This document shows positions 8,501 to 17,190 of a stretch of DNA of 64,000 nt, one piece after another. Within the stretch, counting starts at the first letter, position 1, and each line of letters opens with the position of its first letter. Made by a program: the position numbers and the translations under genes. The notes under the pieces were generated by a model. That model saw nothing but the letters and a program-made list of their open reading frames with translations, did no database searches and was not told the origin of the DNA. The stretch comes from Jannaschia sp. GRR-S6-38. Its GTDB lineage: Bacteria > Pseudomonadota > Alphaproteobacteria > Rhodobacterales > Rhodobacteraceae. The stretch spans positions 1,054,001 to 1,118,000 of the forward strand of contig NZ_CP122537.1 of the NCBI RefSeq assembly GCF_029853695.1, read 5' to 3'.

Positions 8501-9280
8501 TCAGCCCGGCTTGGTGGCGCGTGTGACGAATTGCGTCAGCGAGAAGAAGAACCGCCCCGCGCGGGCCAGCGCCTCCTGCTCGGCGGCCCAGGCGCGCGCC
8601 TCCGCTTCCTCGACCAGGCCCTCGTTGACGGCGAAGGGCACGATCAGCCGGATCATGATCTGCGCCAGACCGTCGGGCCGCAGGACGGGGTCGCAGATCG
8701 TCACCGGCGTCACGTCGCGCGGCACGAAGCCGGCCCGCGCCATTTCGCCGGGCAGCCGCGCGGGCGCGTCGCGTAGCGCCAGATGCGCGTCCCAGGCGCG
8801 CAGCATCCGGGCCATGCGCCCGGGCGCGTCGGTGGCCCAGATCAGGCTGTCGAAATGGATGTCCGACACCACGAGCCGCCCGCCGGGCCGCAGCGCGCGG
8901 AACGCCTCGGCCAGCGCCGGGGCCAGGTCGGGCAGGTATTCGAAGACCTGCATCGCGACCGCCCCGTCGGCGGCGCCGTCCTCCAGCGGGATCGCGTCGG
9001 CCAGCCCGTGGCGCAGCACGGCCGCCGGCACGTCGCGGCAGCGCGCGACGGCGACCGCGCGCATGTCCGCGCTGGGATCGAGGCCGATCACCTGCCCCGC
9101 CGGCCCCACCGCCCGGGCCAGCTCGGCGGTGAGCAGCCCGTTGCCGCAGCCGATATCCACGAGCGTCTCGCCCGGCCGCGGATCCAGCGCGTCGAAGGAG
9201 GCGCGGCGGCGGCGCACCACGTCCGCGCCCATGTAGCCGATCTCCAGCTGTCGGGCCGTCTCGGCGTCGAAGGCCAGCAT
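8501..9280 (-). CDS. class I SAM-dependent methyltransferase
   Basis: 259-residue cytosolic methyltransferase with a Rossmann fold. Motif I is LVDIGCGNGLLTAEL, motif II has the acidic GLDPS, and motif IV/VI is a LRPGGRLVVSDI strand; together these fit the UbiE/arsenite-methyltransferase-like group acting on small molecules. Substrate unknown. The start at 9280 follows a GGGAG site; an in-frame ATG at 9310 would add ten residues. It is upstream of, and on the same strand as, the fdsB-like gene, separated by 128 bases that contain no obvious terminator. Confidence 0.85.
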   Translation of the reverse strand: MLAFDAETARQLEIGYMGADVVRRRRASFDALDPRPGETLVDIGCGNGLLTAELARAVGPAGQVIGLDPSADMRAVAVARCRDVPAAVLRHGLADAIPLEDGAADGAVAMQVFEYLPDLAPALAEAFRALRPGGRLVVSDIHFDSLIWATDAPGRMARMLRAWDAHLALRDAPARLPGEMARAGFVPRDVTPVTICDPVLRPDGLAQIMIRLIVPFAVNEGLVEEAEARAWAAEQEALARAGRFFFSLTQFVTRATKPG

Positions 9281-9403
9281 CGCAAGCTCCCGTGGGTTCG
9301 GAGGAACCATAGCACATCCGGCCTCCAACCGCCGCGGCGCGCGCCCCGGGGGGCTGGACGCCGCCGCCCCGGCGCGCGACGCTGGCGACGAAGGAGACCC
9401 CAC

Positions 9404-9802
9404 ATGCGCCTGACTGCCTTGCTGATCCTCGCCACCGCGACCCCCGCCCTCGCCGAGCGCGCCGTCTCGGCCGCGGAATTCGCCGAGATGGTGACCGGCC
9501 GGACGCTCTATTTCGACCGCTTCGGCCAGGCCTTCGGGGCCGAGCAGTATTTCGAGGACAGCCGCGTGATCTGGGCCTTCGAGAGCGGCCAGTGCCAGCG
9601 CGGCATCTGGTTCGAGAACGCGGCGGGCCAGATCTGCTTCGTCTACGAAAGCGAAGCCGTGCCGCAATGCTGGCAGTTCTTGCAGATGCCCGACGGCGCC
9701 TTCCACGCCCGCAGCGTCGGCGCCGACCCGGCCGAGGACCTGGTGACGCGCGATGTCAGCCGCGATCCGCTGGATTGCCCGCTGCCCGATCTGGGCGTCT
9801 GA
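9404..9802 (+). CDS. secreted protein, paralogue of the 13714-14106 product
   Basis: 132-residue exported protein with a clean signal peptide (cut after ATPALA, near residue 17). The mature part holds conserved landmarks: AEFAEMVTGRT, then GAEQYFEDSRVIWAFESGQC, a CFVYE segment and QCWQF, with four cysteines likely paired in the periplasm. The same order of motifs occurs in the 130-residue gene at 13714-14106, so the two are paralogues. No catalytic motif is visible and I do not recognise a named family. AAGGAG precedes the ATG. Its stop codon lies 3 bases from the convergent xseA stop. Confidence 0.8.
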   Translation: MRLTALLILATATPALAERAVSAAEFAEMVTGRTLYFDRFGQAFGAEQYFEDSRVIWAFESGQCQRGIWFENAAGQICFVYESEAVPQCWQFLQMPDGAFHARSVGADPAEDLVTRDVSRDPLDCPLPDLGV

Positions 9803-9805
9803 GGG

Positions 9806-11368
9806 TCAGAACAGGCTGCCCTGGTCCTTGGGCGGCGGCTTGGGCTTCGCACGGACCTTCGGGGCGGGGCTGCCATCGGTGACGGCGGCGACGCGTCCGT
9901 CGCGGAACTGGATCTCGATCCGGCCCGCGGCGCGCGCGGCCTCGGCCTCCGACAGGATCGCGTCGCCCGCGCGGATGACCGCGAAGCCGCGCTCCAGCGT
10001 GCGCTCGTAGCCCAGCGACTGGCGCAGCCGCTCCAGCGCGGCCAGCCGTGCGGTCCGATCCGCCTGGGCGCCGCGCGCGGCGCGGGCGAGCCGGCCGAGA
10101 AGCGCCGACAGCCGGTCGCGATCCTGCGCGGCCCGGCGGCCCAGCGCGGCGGGTCGCAGCCGCGCCGCCAGCGGGTCCAGCCGCTCGCGCGCGCGCGCTA
10201 TCCGGCGCGGCAGCGCCGCGTCGAGCCGGCCCGAGAGCTGGTCCAACCGCCGCCGCTCGCCCGCGATGCGCGCCGACAGAAGGCGCGGCGTGATCCGCCC
10301 GTCCAGCCGCGAGAAGGCGACCCGCGCCCCGCCCGCCCGGGCGCGCAGCGCCGCCGGCAGGCGGCCCGACAAGCTATCCAGACGCTGGCGCGGCCCCGCC
10401 AGCAGCGCATCGGGCCGCGGCAGCCCGCGCGACAGGTCGGCCAGCCGCTGCCGCCGCGCCGCGACCTGGGCGCGCGCCGCGCGGGTCTGGCGCGCGCCCA
10501 GCTGCGCGACATGCGCCAGCAGGTCCAGCCGCACCGGCACCGCCATCTCGGCCGCCGCGGTGGGCGTGGGCGCGCGCCGGTCGGCGGCATGGTCGATCAG
10601 CGTCGTGTCCGTCTCGTGGCCCACGGCCGAGATCAGCGGGATGTCGCTATCGGCGGCGGCGCGAACGACGATTTCCTCGTTGAAGCCCCACAGATCCTCG
10701 ATCGAGCCGCCGCCGCGCGCCACGATCAGCAGGTCGGGCCGCGGGATCTGACCACCGGGCGCCAGCGCGTTGAAGCCGCGGATTGCGTTGGCGACCTCGG
10801 GCGCGCAGGCGCGGCCCTGCACGGCGACCGGCCAGACCAGAACGTGGCGTGGGAAGCGGTCGGCCAGCCGGTGCAGTATGTCGCGGATCACCGCGCCCTG
10901 CGGGCTGGTCACCACGCCGATCACCTCCGGCAGGAAGGGAAGCTTGCGCTTGCGCGCGGCCTCGAACAGCCCCTCGGCGGCCAGCGCCGCGCGGCGCTTC
11001 TCCAGCATGGCCATCAGCGCGCCCGCGCCCGCCACCTCCATCGCGTCGACATTGAGGTTGTATTTCGACTGCGCCCCGAAGGCCGACAGGCGCCCGGTGA
11101 CGACGACTTCCATCCCCTCCTCGGGCGCGACCGAGAGCTGCGCGACCTGCCCCTTCCAGGTGGTGCAGGCCAGCACGTTCCGGTCGTCCTTGATGTCGTA
11201 ATAGAGATGCCCCGAGCGGGCCCGGAAGATGCGCCCGATCTCGCCCTTCACGCGGATCCGCCCGAAGGCGTCCTCCAGCGCGCGCTTCACCGCGCCCGAG
11301 ATCTCGGAGACGGTGTACTCGCCCTCGTTGCGCCCGCGCGGGCTCGCATCGTCGATCAGGTCGTCCAT
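9806..11368 (-). CDS. xseA: exodeoxyribonuclease VII large subunit
   Basis: Large catalytic subunit of the bidirectional single-strand exonuclease ExoVII. An N-terminal OB-fold (about 17-115) begins at YTVSEISGAVKRALEDAFG. The catalytic domain follows with PRHVLVWPVAVQG, VARGGGSIEDLWGFN and SAVGHETDTTLIDHAADRRAPTPTAAAE, all family hallmarks. Beyond about residue 300 comes a long Arg/Ala/Leu-rich coiled coil in which RLDSLSGRL-like units recur (RLDQLSGRL, RLDPLAARL, RLSALLGRL). At 520 residues it is longer than the E. coli protein (456), mainly in this region. The small subunit gene xseB is not in the window. Confidence 0.96.
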   Translation of the reverse strand: MDDLIDDASPRGRNEGEYTVSEISGAVKRALEDAFGRIRVKGEIGRIFRARSGHLYYDIKDDRNVLACTTWKGQVAQLSVAPEEGMEVVVTGRLSAFGAQSKYNLNVDAMEVAGAGALMAMLEKRRAALAAEGLFEAARKRKLPFLPEVIGVVTSPQGAVIRDILHRLADRFPRHVLVWPVAVQGRACAPEVANAIRGFNALAPGGQIPRPDLLIVARGGGSIEDLWGFNEEIVVRAAADSDIPLISAVGHETDTTLIDHAADRRAPTPTAAAEMAVPVRLDLLAHVAQLGARQTRAARAQVAARRQRLADLSRGLPRPDALLAGPRQRLDSLSGRLPAALRARAGGARVAFSRLDGRITPRLLSARIAGERRRLDQLSGRLDAALPRRIARARERLDPLAARLRPAALGRRAAQDRDRLSALLGRLARAARGAQADRTARLAALERLRQSLGYERTLERGFAVIRAGDAILSEAEAARAAGRIEIQFRDGRVAAVTDGSPAPKVRAKPKPPPKDQGSLF

Positions 11369-11447
11369 GCGCCCCGTCTAGCGTGCGGCGGATGCGGGGG
11401 CCAGATGCGGGGGCCGCCTCGCACCGCCCGCCCCGGCGCCGCGTCGC

Positions 11448-11645
11448 TCAGGCGCAGTCGGGACAGCAGGTCTGGCAGCCCTTCACGCTGTCGAACTCGT
11501 CCTTGGCGCGGCCGATGGCGGTCTCGCATTTCGCCGCGTCGCCCAGCGCCTTGCGGCCGTCCTCGTTGGGCAGGAATTGGCAATCCTCGCGGTGGACGAC
11601 ATGGTCGCCGCGGTCGTTGGCCTCGGTCTTGACGTAGTATTTCAT
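11448..11645 (-). CDS. small Cys-rich protein, unknown function
   Basis: 65-residue soluble protein with six cysteines: Cys22, Cys40 and a C-terminal cluster at 57, 60, 61 and 64 (CQTCCPDC). With a DHVVHREDC segment near the N-terminus, this looks like a small metal-binding or zinc-ribbon-like protein, though the spacing fits no family I can name. The start at 11645 follows a GAAGGAGA ribosome binding site, so it is probably translated. It lies between xseA and the Gly-rich-domain gene, on the same strand. Confidence 0.65.
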   Translation of the reverse strand: MKYYVKTEANDRGDHVVHREDCQFLPNEDGRKALGDAAKCETAIGRAKDEFDSVKGCQTCCPDCA

Positions 11646-11697
11646 CTCGGTCTCCTTCGCCGCCTCCCAACCGGGAGGCGCGCCGGAGGTTCCCGCC

Positions 11698-12348
11698 TCA
11701 GTCGCCGCAGCCGCCGCCGCAATCGCCGCAATCGCCGCCCTCGCTATCCGCCCAGATATCGAACTCGTAACCGACTTCGAACCCGGCGCGGTCAAGGATC
11801 GGACGGGACACCGCGGCCAGCGCCATGACCCCGATCGCGAAGCTCACCACGATCAACTCGCGAGGCGCGTCGCCCAGAAGCACGATGGACATCCAGGCGG
11901 AGACGAACAGGGCCACGAAGACCAGCGGGACGATCTCGCCGATGAGGCTGCGGCGCTTCCACATGCCCTTGGGCGGCGGCGCCCCGAACTCGGCCTCGTA
12001 GCGCGCGCGCGTGGCGGCGAAATCGGCGCGGTGGCCGTCGGGCGCGCCCGGTTCGTGATGGATGGCGCGGCCCTTCAGGGCGAGGGGCACGAGGCCCTGC
12101 CAATAATCGCGCGTATGGCTCAGGTGCAGATGCCACACGGCATCCACCGCCTGCGTGGGCACGCAGCGCCCCTGGTCCAGCGCGCAGAGATAGAGAAACC
12201 GGCGGTAATCCATGATCGCGCGCTCCGCCGTCAGGCCCGAGATGCCGTGCTCGGCGCGAAGCTGGTCTTTGAAGGACCGGCCAGCGCTGTCATCCGGCAG
12301 GGGATAGGCCTCGATGCGGGCCCAGAGGGCCGGGTCGGTCAGCGGCAT
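11698..12348 (-). CDS. glycine-rich-domain-like (DUF1399-type) membrane protein
   Basis: 216 residues. The N-terminal 120 residues include YRRFLYLCALDQG and VDAVWHLHLSHTRDYW, the conserved Trp-His-x-His pattern of the plant GRDP-like (DUF1399) family, whose function is unknown. Two hydrophobic helices follow at about 135-185, and the protein ends in a Gly/Cys repeat (GGDCGDCGGGCGD), a tail reminiscent of TPM/YgcG-like membrane proteins. The start at 12348 follows a GGAG about seven bases upstream. Divergent from purD, with only 69 bases between the two starts, so their promoters must overlap. Confidence 0.75.
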   Translation of the reverse strand: MPLTDPALWARIEAYPLPDDSAGRSFKDQLRAEHGISGLTAERAIMDYRRFLYLCALDQGRCVPTQAVDAVWHLHLSHTRDYWQGLVPLALKGRAIHHEPGAPDGHRADFAATRARYEAEFGAPPPKGMWKRRSLIGEIVPLVFVALFVSAWMSIVLLGDAPRELIVVSFAIGVMALAAVSRPILDRAGFEVGYEFDIWADSEGGDCGDCGGGCGD

Positions 12349-12417
12349 GGTGCGCTCCGCTTGCGTGGTTGTCGGGCGCATCCTAGACGGCCCGTGCGGC
12401 AGAAATGTGGGGGCACC

Positions 12418-13674
12418 ATGAACATCCTGATCCTCGGCTCCGGCGGGCGGGAGCACGCGCTGGCCTGGGCGGTGCTGCAGAACCCCAAATGCGACCGGCT
12501 GGTGGTGGCGCCCGGGAATGCCGGCATCGCCGAGATCGCGGAATGCGCGGCGCTCGACATCCTCGACGGCGGGGCGCTGGCCGAATGGGCCTGCGAGGAG
12601 AGCATCGACCTCGTCATCATCGGCCCCGAGGCGCCGCTGGTGGCGGGCGTGGCCGACGTACTGGCGGAGGCGGGGCTCGCCGTGCTCGGCCCCTCGGCCG
12701 CGGCGGCGCGGCTCGAGGGCTCGAAGGCCTTCACCAAGGAGATCTGCGCGGCCGTCGGCGCGCCCACCGCGCGCTACGCCCGTTTCGACGCGCTGGACGC
12801 CGCGCGCGCCCATGTCGCCCGCCACCCGCTGCCCGTGGTCGTGAAGGCCGACGGGCTGGCCGCCGGCAAGGGCGTGACCGTGGCCGAGACCCGCGCGGCG
12901 GCCGAGGCGGCGCTCGCGGATATCTTCGACGGCGCCCATGGCCGGGCCGAGGTCGTGATCGAGGAGTTCCTGCCCGGCGAGGAGGCGAGCTTCTTCTGCC
13001 TCGTCGACGGCGAGACCGTCCTGCCCATCGGCACCGCGCAGGACCACAAGCGCGTGGGCGAGGGCGACACCGGCCCGAATACCGGCGGCATGGGCGCCTA
13101 TTCGCCCGCCCCGGTGATGACCCCCGAGGTCGAGGCCCGCGCCCTGGAGCAGATCGTGCGCCCCACCATGGCCGAGATGGTTCGCCGCGGGACGCCGTTC
13201 CGCGGCGTGCTCTTCGTGGGGCTGATGATCGCGGACGGCGCGCCCAGCCTCGTAGAATACAACACCCGCTTCGGCGACCCGGAATGCCAATGCCTGATGA
13301 TGCGGCTGGGCGGGCAGGCGCTGGACCTGATGCAGGCCTGTGCCGAGGGCCGGCTGGCGGAGGCGCGCGTCAACTGGGCCGACGATCACGCGATGTGCGT
13401 GGTGATGGCCGCCCGTGGCTATCCCGGCGCCTATGCCAAGGGCGCGGTCATCGGCGGGCTCGACGCGCTGCCGCAGGACAGCCGCCGCATGGCCTTCCAT
13501 GCCGGCACGGCGCGCGAGGCGGGCCGCTACGTCGCCGCGGGCGGCCGCGTGCTGGGCCTGTGCGCGCGCGGCGGCTCGCTGCGGGAGGCGCGGGACGCGG
13601 CCTACGATCTGGTCGAGGCGATCGACTGGCCGGAGGGGTTCTGCCGCCGCGATATCGGCTGGCGCGCGCTCTGA
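12418..13674 (+). CDS. purD: phosphoribosylamine-glycine ligase (GAR synthetase)
   Basis: ATP-grasp enzyme of the second step of de novo purine synthesis: phosphoribosylamine plus glycine plus ATP to GAR. It opens with MNILILGSGGREHALAWAV, the canonical family N-terminus. The ATP-grasp region holds VVKADGLAAGKGV, a glutamate-rich EEFLPGEEAS and GMGAYSPAP, and the C-terminal domain contains YNTRFGDPECQ. The 418-residue length is normal. A GGGGG stretch precedes the ATG at 12418. It is a stand-alone gene here, flanked by divergent and convergent neighbours; other pur genes in the window are purA only. Confidence 0.97.
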   Translation: MNILILGSGGREHALAWAVLQNPKCDRLVVAPGNAGIAEIAECAALDILDGGALAEWACEESIDLVIIGPEAPLVAGVADVLAEAGLAVLGPSAAAARLEGSKAFTKEICAAVGAPTARYARFDALDAARAHVARHPLPVVVKADGLAAGKGVTVAETRAAAEAALADIFDGAHGRAEVVIEEFLPGEEASFFCLVDGETVLPIGTAQDHKRVGEGDTGPNTGGMGAYSPAPVMTPEVEARALEQIVRPTMAEMVRRGTPFRGVLFVGLMIADGAPSLVEYNTRFGDPECQCLMMRLGGQALDLMQACAEGRLAEARVNWADDHAMCVVMAARGYPGAYAKGAVIGGLDALPQDSRRMAFHAGTAREAGRYVAAGGRVLGLCARGGSLREARDAAYDLVEAIDWPEGFCRRDIGWRAL

Positions 13675-13713
13675 GCGGACACGGCCCGAACCCGACGCGG
13701 CACCATCCGTCGC

Positions 13714-14106
13714 TCAGGACAGGGGCTCGCCGTCGCAGCCGACATAGCTGTCGTCGATCCGCGAGATCCGCTGCACCTCGCCCGAGCTCAGCGAACGGAC
13801 ATGAGTCTCCCCGTCGCGAAAGGGCAGCCAGCAATGGCTGACCCCCGGGTCGTCATCATAGGTGAAACAGACCTGCGGCCCGCGCAGCATAATCGTGCCA
13901 TAGGCGCAGCTGCCGTCGGCATGGGCCCAGACGGTGCGCGCGCGATCGAGGAACCGCTCGATCCCCACCAAGTCGCCCCCGTCGCGCATCACGAAGGTGG
14001 CGGTGCGGCCCTCCAGCGCGTCGAGGAAGGCCGCGGGGCTCATCGGCTCCTGCGCCGCGGCGGGCGCGGCGAGGCCTGCGAGCGCGGCGAGGATCAGCCA
14101 CCGCAT
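13714..14106 (-). CDS. secreted protein, paralogue of the 9404-9802 product
   Basis: 130-residue exported protein with a signal peptide (residues 1-19, ending APAAAQ). It shares with the 9404-9802 product the order AAFLDALEGRTATF, GIERFLDRARTVWAHADGSCAYG, CFTYD and CWLPF, including all four cysteines, which argues for a common fold with two disulfides. Function unknown. It is the last gene of a ferredoxin, FG-GAP and secreted-protein operon on the minus strand; its start overlaps the end of the FG-GAP gene by 13 bases, so translation is probably coupled. Confidence 0.78.
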   Translation of the reverse strand: MRWLILAALAGLAAPAAAQEPMSPAAFLDALEGRTATFVMRDGGDLVGIERFLDRARTVWAHADGSCAYGTIMLRGPQVCFTYDDDPGVSHCWLPFRDGETHVRSLSSGEVQRISRIDDSYVGCDGEPLS

Positions 14107-14875
14107 CGCAGCGCCGCCCCGTCCCGCCAGGGCCCGATGTCGCGGGGGGCAATGGCCCGCCCGTCGAAGCGCAGCGCGAGGGTCCGCGTCCAGTCGGCCG
14201 AGGCCAGCACGATCTCGGGCCCCGTGCCGCAATCCAGAAGACCGCCGCGGATCACCGGCTCGCCGATGCGGTGATTGGTGACGCCGTCGAAGCGGGCCAG
14301 CTCGGTCAGCGCGCCGTCCGCGAAGCGCCAGATGCGCAGCACGCGGGCCAGATGCGGGCGGTCGACATAGGCGATCTCGACCGCGCCGTCGCCGTCCAGA
14401 TCGGCGATGGCGGCGGGGGCCAGCCAGCGGTGGCGGCGCCCGATCGGCGGCGTGGCCGCGATCAGCGCCAGCCCGTCGCCCCGCGCGGCGTAGATTGCGA
14501 GCTGCGCGCCCTCGGTCAGCGAGGATCGGACGGCGATCACCTCGGGCCGATGGTCGCCGTCGAGATCGTGGAGCCGCGGCGCGATATCCTCGAACACGTG
14601 GCCCGGTCCGGCCGCGAGGCGGCGGACGGCGCAGGGCACGGTGTCGGGATAGAGGATGGCGGCCAGCGTCGCGGCATCCGCGACCTCGCCCATGATGCCG
14701 TGGCCCAGGATCGCGGTCGGGTCCTCGTACCAGGCGGCGCTGGCCCCGGTCGCGTCGAGCGTGTGGCTGCCCGGCAAGGCGGCATCCATCGCCGCGGGCA
14801 GGCAGGCGGCGGCCGGGGCCGCCGCGAAGACGGTCAGGGTGGCACAGAGGGCGGCAGCGGCGGCCGCCCGGCGCA

Positions 14876-14876
<1 letters not shown>
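14094..14876 (-). CDS. exported FG-GAP/VCBS repeat protein
   Basis: 260-residue exported protein with a signal peptide of about 25 residues. Two calcium-loop-like FG-GAP/VCBS motifs are visible, LHDLDGDHRPEVIAVRS and IADLDGDGAVEIAYVDRP, each a DxDxDGxxE pattern followed by a beta strand, the unit of beta-propeller proteins of this class. That suggests a partial propeller binding calcium in the periplasm. Its ATG overlaps the ferredoxin stop by 4 bases and it overlaps the following secreted-protein gene. No enzyme motif is seen; the role is unknown. Confidence 0.82.
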
Positions 14877-15229
<353 letters not shown>

Positions 15230-15386
15230 CTAGCGGCGCGGTGGCGCAGGCGCAACATTCCCCCGGCGGATCGGGACCGATCGGGGCCGCCGGGCCCTGT
15301 GCCATTGGGCCGCAGGCGGTGATGGGCTAGGGTCCCGGCGATGGAAGCGGCGGCACGAAAGACCGCCGCCTGACCACCCGAGGCGC

Positions 15387-15884
15387 ATGATCAGACCCCT
15401 CCCCCTCGTCCTGCTGCTGGCCGCCGCCTGCGCGCCCGCGCCGCCCGTGCCGGTGGCGCGCGGCCTGGGCCCGCCCGACGCGCGGCCCGGCGCCTGCTAT
15501 GCGCGCGGCCTGACGCCCGCGGTGATCGAGACGGTGACCGAGCAGGTGCAGGAAGCCCCCGAGCGGCGCGACGCCGCGGGCCGGGTCGTCGCGCCCGCGC
15601 GCTTCGTCACCCAGACCTCGACCCGCATCCTCCGCGCCCGCGGCGAGAACTGGTTCGAGACGCCCTGCGCCCTGCGGGCCGGATCGGCGGATTTCATCGC
15701 CCAGGTGCAGCGCGCCCTGGCCGCGCGCGCGCTCTATGGCGGCGCGATCACCGGCGTCTACGACGCGGCCACGCGGCGGGCGGTGCGCGCCTATCAGACG
15801 CCGCGCGGGCTCGACAGCGGCACGCTGTCGCTGGAGGCGGCCAAATCGCTGGGGCTGGTGGCGCTGGGGCGCGACGGGGTGTGA
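15387..15884 (+). CDS. peptidoglycan-binding-domain lipoprotein
   Basis: 165-residue predicted lipoprotein. The signal sequence ends in a lipobox (LLLAAAC, Cys15), so it should be acylated and anchored in the outer or inner membrane. The C-terminal 60 residues, from DFIAQVQRALAARALYGGAITGVYDAATRRAVRAYQ, match the PG_binding_1 three-helix domain that binds peptidoglycan. The middle is unrecognised, with a cysteine pair (CYARG, PCALR). Its stop overlaps the next gene's GTG start by 3 bases (GTGTGA context), so the two are coupled. Confidence 0.85.
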   Translation: MIRPLPLVLLLAAACAPAPPVPVARGLGPPDARPGACYARGLTPAVIETVTEQVQEAPERRDAAGRVVAPARFVTQTSTRILRARGENWFETPCALRAGSADFIAQVQRALAARALYGGAITGVYDAATRRAVRAYQTPRGLDSGTLSLEAAKSLGLVALGRDGV

Positions 15885-16615
15885 GTTTCGTTCCGGCGGC
15901 AAGCGGCGCACGGCTCATCGCGGTCGACTGGCTGCGGGGTTTCGCGCTGGCGCATATGGTGGCGTTCCACTTCCTCTACGATTTGCGGCTCTACGGCCTC
16001 GCCCCGGACTGGATGCGCTACGGCGCGCCGTTTCAGGCCTGGGCCGCCAGCATCGCCGGCAGCTTCATCTTCCTCGCGGGGCTATCGCTCTGGCTGGCGC
16101 ATGGCCGGGGCTTCCGCGCCCGCGGCTATCTCAGGCGGCTGGGGATGCTCGTTCTCGCGGCACTGGCGGTCAGCGTCGCGACGCGGATCGCGGTGCCGGG
16201 GGCCTGGGTGCGCTTCGGCATCCTGCATTCCATCGCGCTGTCGAGCCTTCTGGGCCTCGCCTTCCTGCGCGCGCCGGCCTGGGCGACGGCGGCGGCGGGA
16301 CTGGCGGTGCTCTTCGCGCTCCCGGCGCTGCGCGACCCGGCCTTCGACGGCCTGTGGTGGCTCTGGTCGGGGCTGGGCACCGCACGGCCGCCGATGATCG
16401 ATTACGAACCCATGGTGCCCTGGTTCGGGCCGTTCCTTTTGGGACTGGCCTTCGGGCAGGCCGGCGGCGCGGCGCTGCTCCGCTGGGGACCCGCGGCGCC
16501 CGGCCGGCTGGCCGCGGCGCTGGCCTGGCCGGGGCGGCACGCGCTGACGGTGTACCTGCTGCACCAGCCGATCCTGATCGGCGCGATCCTGGGCTGGTCC
16601 CGCCTCACGGGCTGA
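15881..16615 (+). CDS. DUF1624 / heparan-alpha-glucosaminide N-acetyltransferase-like membrane protein
   Basis: 244-residue polytopic membrane protein with about seven hydrophobic helices. The opening IAVDWLRGFALAHMVAFHFLYDLRLYGL is the signature of the DUF1624 (HGSNAT catalytic) family, whose eukaryotic members transfer acetyl across a membrane to glucosamine; bacterial substrates are unknown. Start is GTG at 15881, overlapping the preceding lipoprotein stop by 4 bases; no separate ribosome binding site is needed if translation is coupled. The pairing with a peptidoglycan-binding lipoprotein suggests a cell-wall or surface-glycan modification role, which is inference. Confidence 0.85.
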   Translation: MSFVPAASGARLIAVDWLRGFALAHMVAFHFLYDLRLYGLAPDWMRYGAPFQAWAASIAGSFIFLAGLSLWLAHGRGFRARGYLRRLGMLVLAALAVSVATRIAVPGAWVRFGILHSIALSSLLGLAFLRAPAWATAAAGLAVLFALPALRDPAFDGLWWLWSGLGTARPPMIDYEPMVPWFGPFLLGLAFGQAGGAALLRWGPAAPGRLAAALAWPGRHALTVYLLHQPILIGAILGWSRLTG

Positions 16616-16669
16616 GCCGACGGGGCGGGCGTCTGGACAGAAAGGCCCCGCGGCGCGAAGCTCCGGGCT

Positions 16670-17128
16670 ATGCCGATGCCATGGACCTATCGCCATGCCA
16701 GCCGCGAATTCGCGGCCTTTCTCGACGACGCGAAGGACGGCATGGGGCTCGTCTCGGACAACATGGCCTATACCGCCATCGACGGCGTCTTCCGCGCCTT
16801 CCGCCGGCGGCTCACGGCCGCGCAGGGGCTGGCCTTCGCCACGGTCCTGCCGGCGGTGCCGCGCGCGATCTTCGTGGCCGGCTGGGTCCCCGAAGATCCG
16901 CCGCCGCCCTTCCCTGACCGCGCCGCGCTCACCCGCGAAGCGCAGGCCCTGCGGCGGCATCACAACCTGACGCCCGACAATGCGATCGCGGCCACGGCGC
17001 GGGCCCTGCGCCGATCCGTGGACCAGGCCGCGCTGGACCGCGTCCTCGCGGAGCTGCCCGCGGGGGCGGCGGAGTTCTGGCGGGTCGAGGGCGCGGACCC
17101 GACCGATCTGGCGCGCCGGATTATCTGA
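16670..17128 (+). CDS. DUF2267 domain protein
   Basis: 152-residue soluble protein. The DGVFRAFRRRLTAAQGLAFATVLPAVPRAIFVAGWVP stretch is the centre of the DUF2267 helical domain, whose function is not known; members are often found with stress proteins. The N-terminus YRHASREFAAFLDDAKDGMG starts the first repeat, and a second, weaker half follows to residue 150. A second ATG two codons downstream (16676) is possible; no strong ribosome binding site distinguishes them. Convergent with the degP-type gene. Confidence 0.75.
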   Translation: MPMPWTYRHASREFAAFLDDAKDGMGLVSDNMAYTAIDGVFRAFRRRLTAAQGLAFATVLPAVPRAIFVAGWVPEDPPPPFPDRAALTREAQALRRHHNLTPDNAIAATARALRRSVDQAALDRVLAELPAGAAEFWRVEGADPTDLARRII

Positions 17129-17141
17129 CACCGCCGCCACG

Positions 17142-17166
17142 AAAAAGGGGCGCCCGAAGGCGCCCC
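17142..17166 (-). terminator. rho-independent terminator of the degP-type gene
   Basis: An 8-base perfect stem (17147-17154 with 17159-17166) with a CGAA loop (TTCG on the minus strand), followed on the minus strand by TTTTTC (17146 down to 17141). The stem plus T-tract orientation fits termination of the minus-strand protease gene that ends at 17191. It could also end the plus-strand DUF2267 gene, but no T-tract follows in that direction. Confidence 0.85.
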
Positions 17167-17190
17167 GAGGTCCCGGATCGGTTTGCCCGA

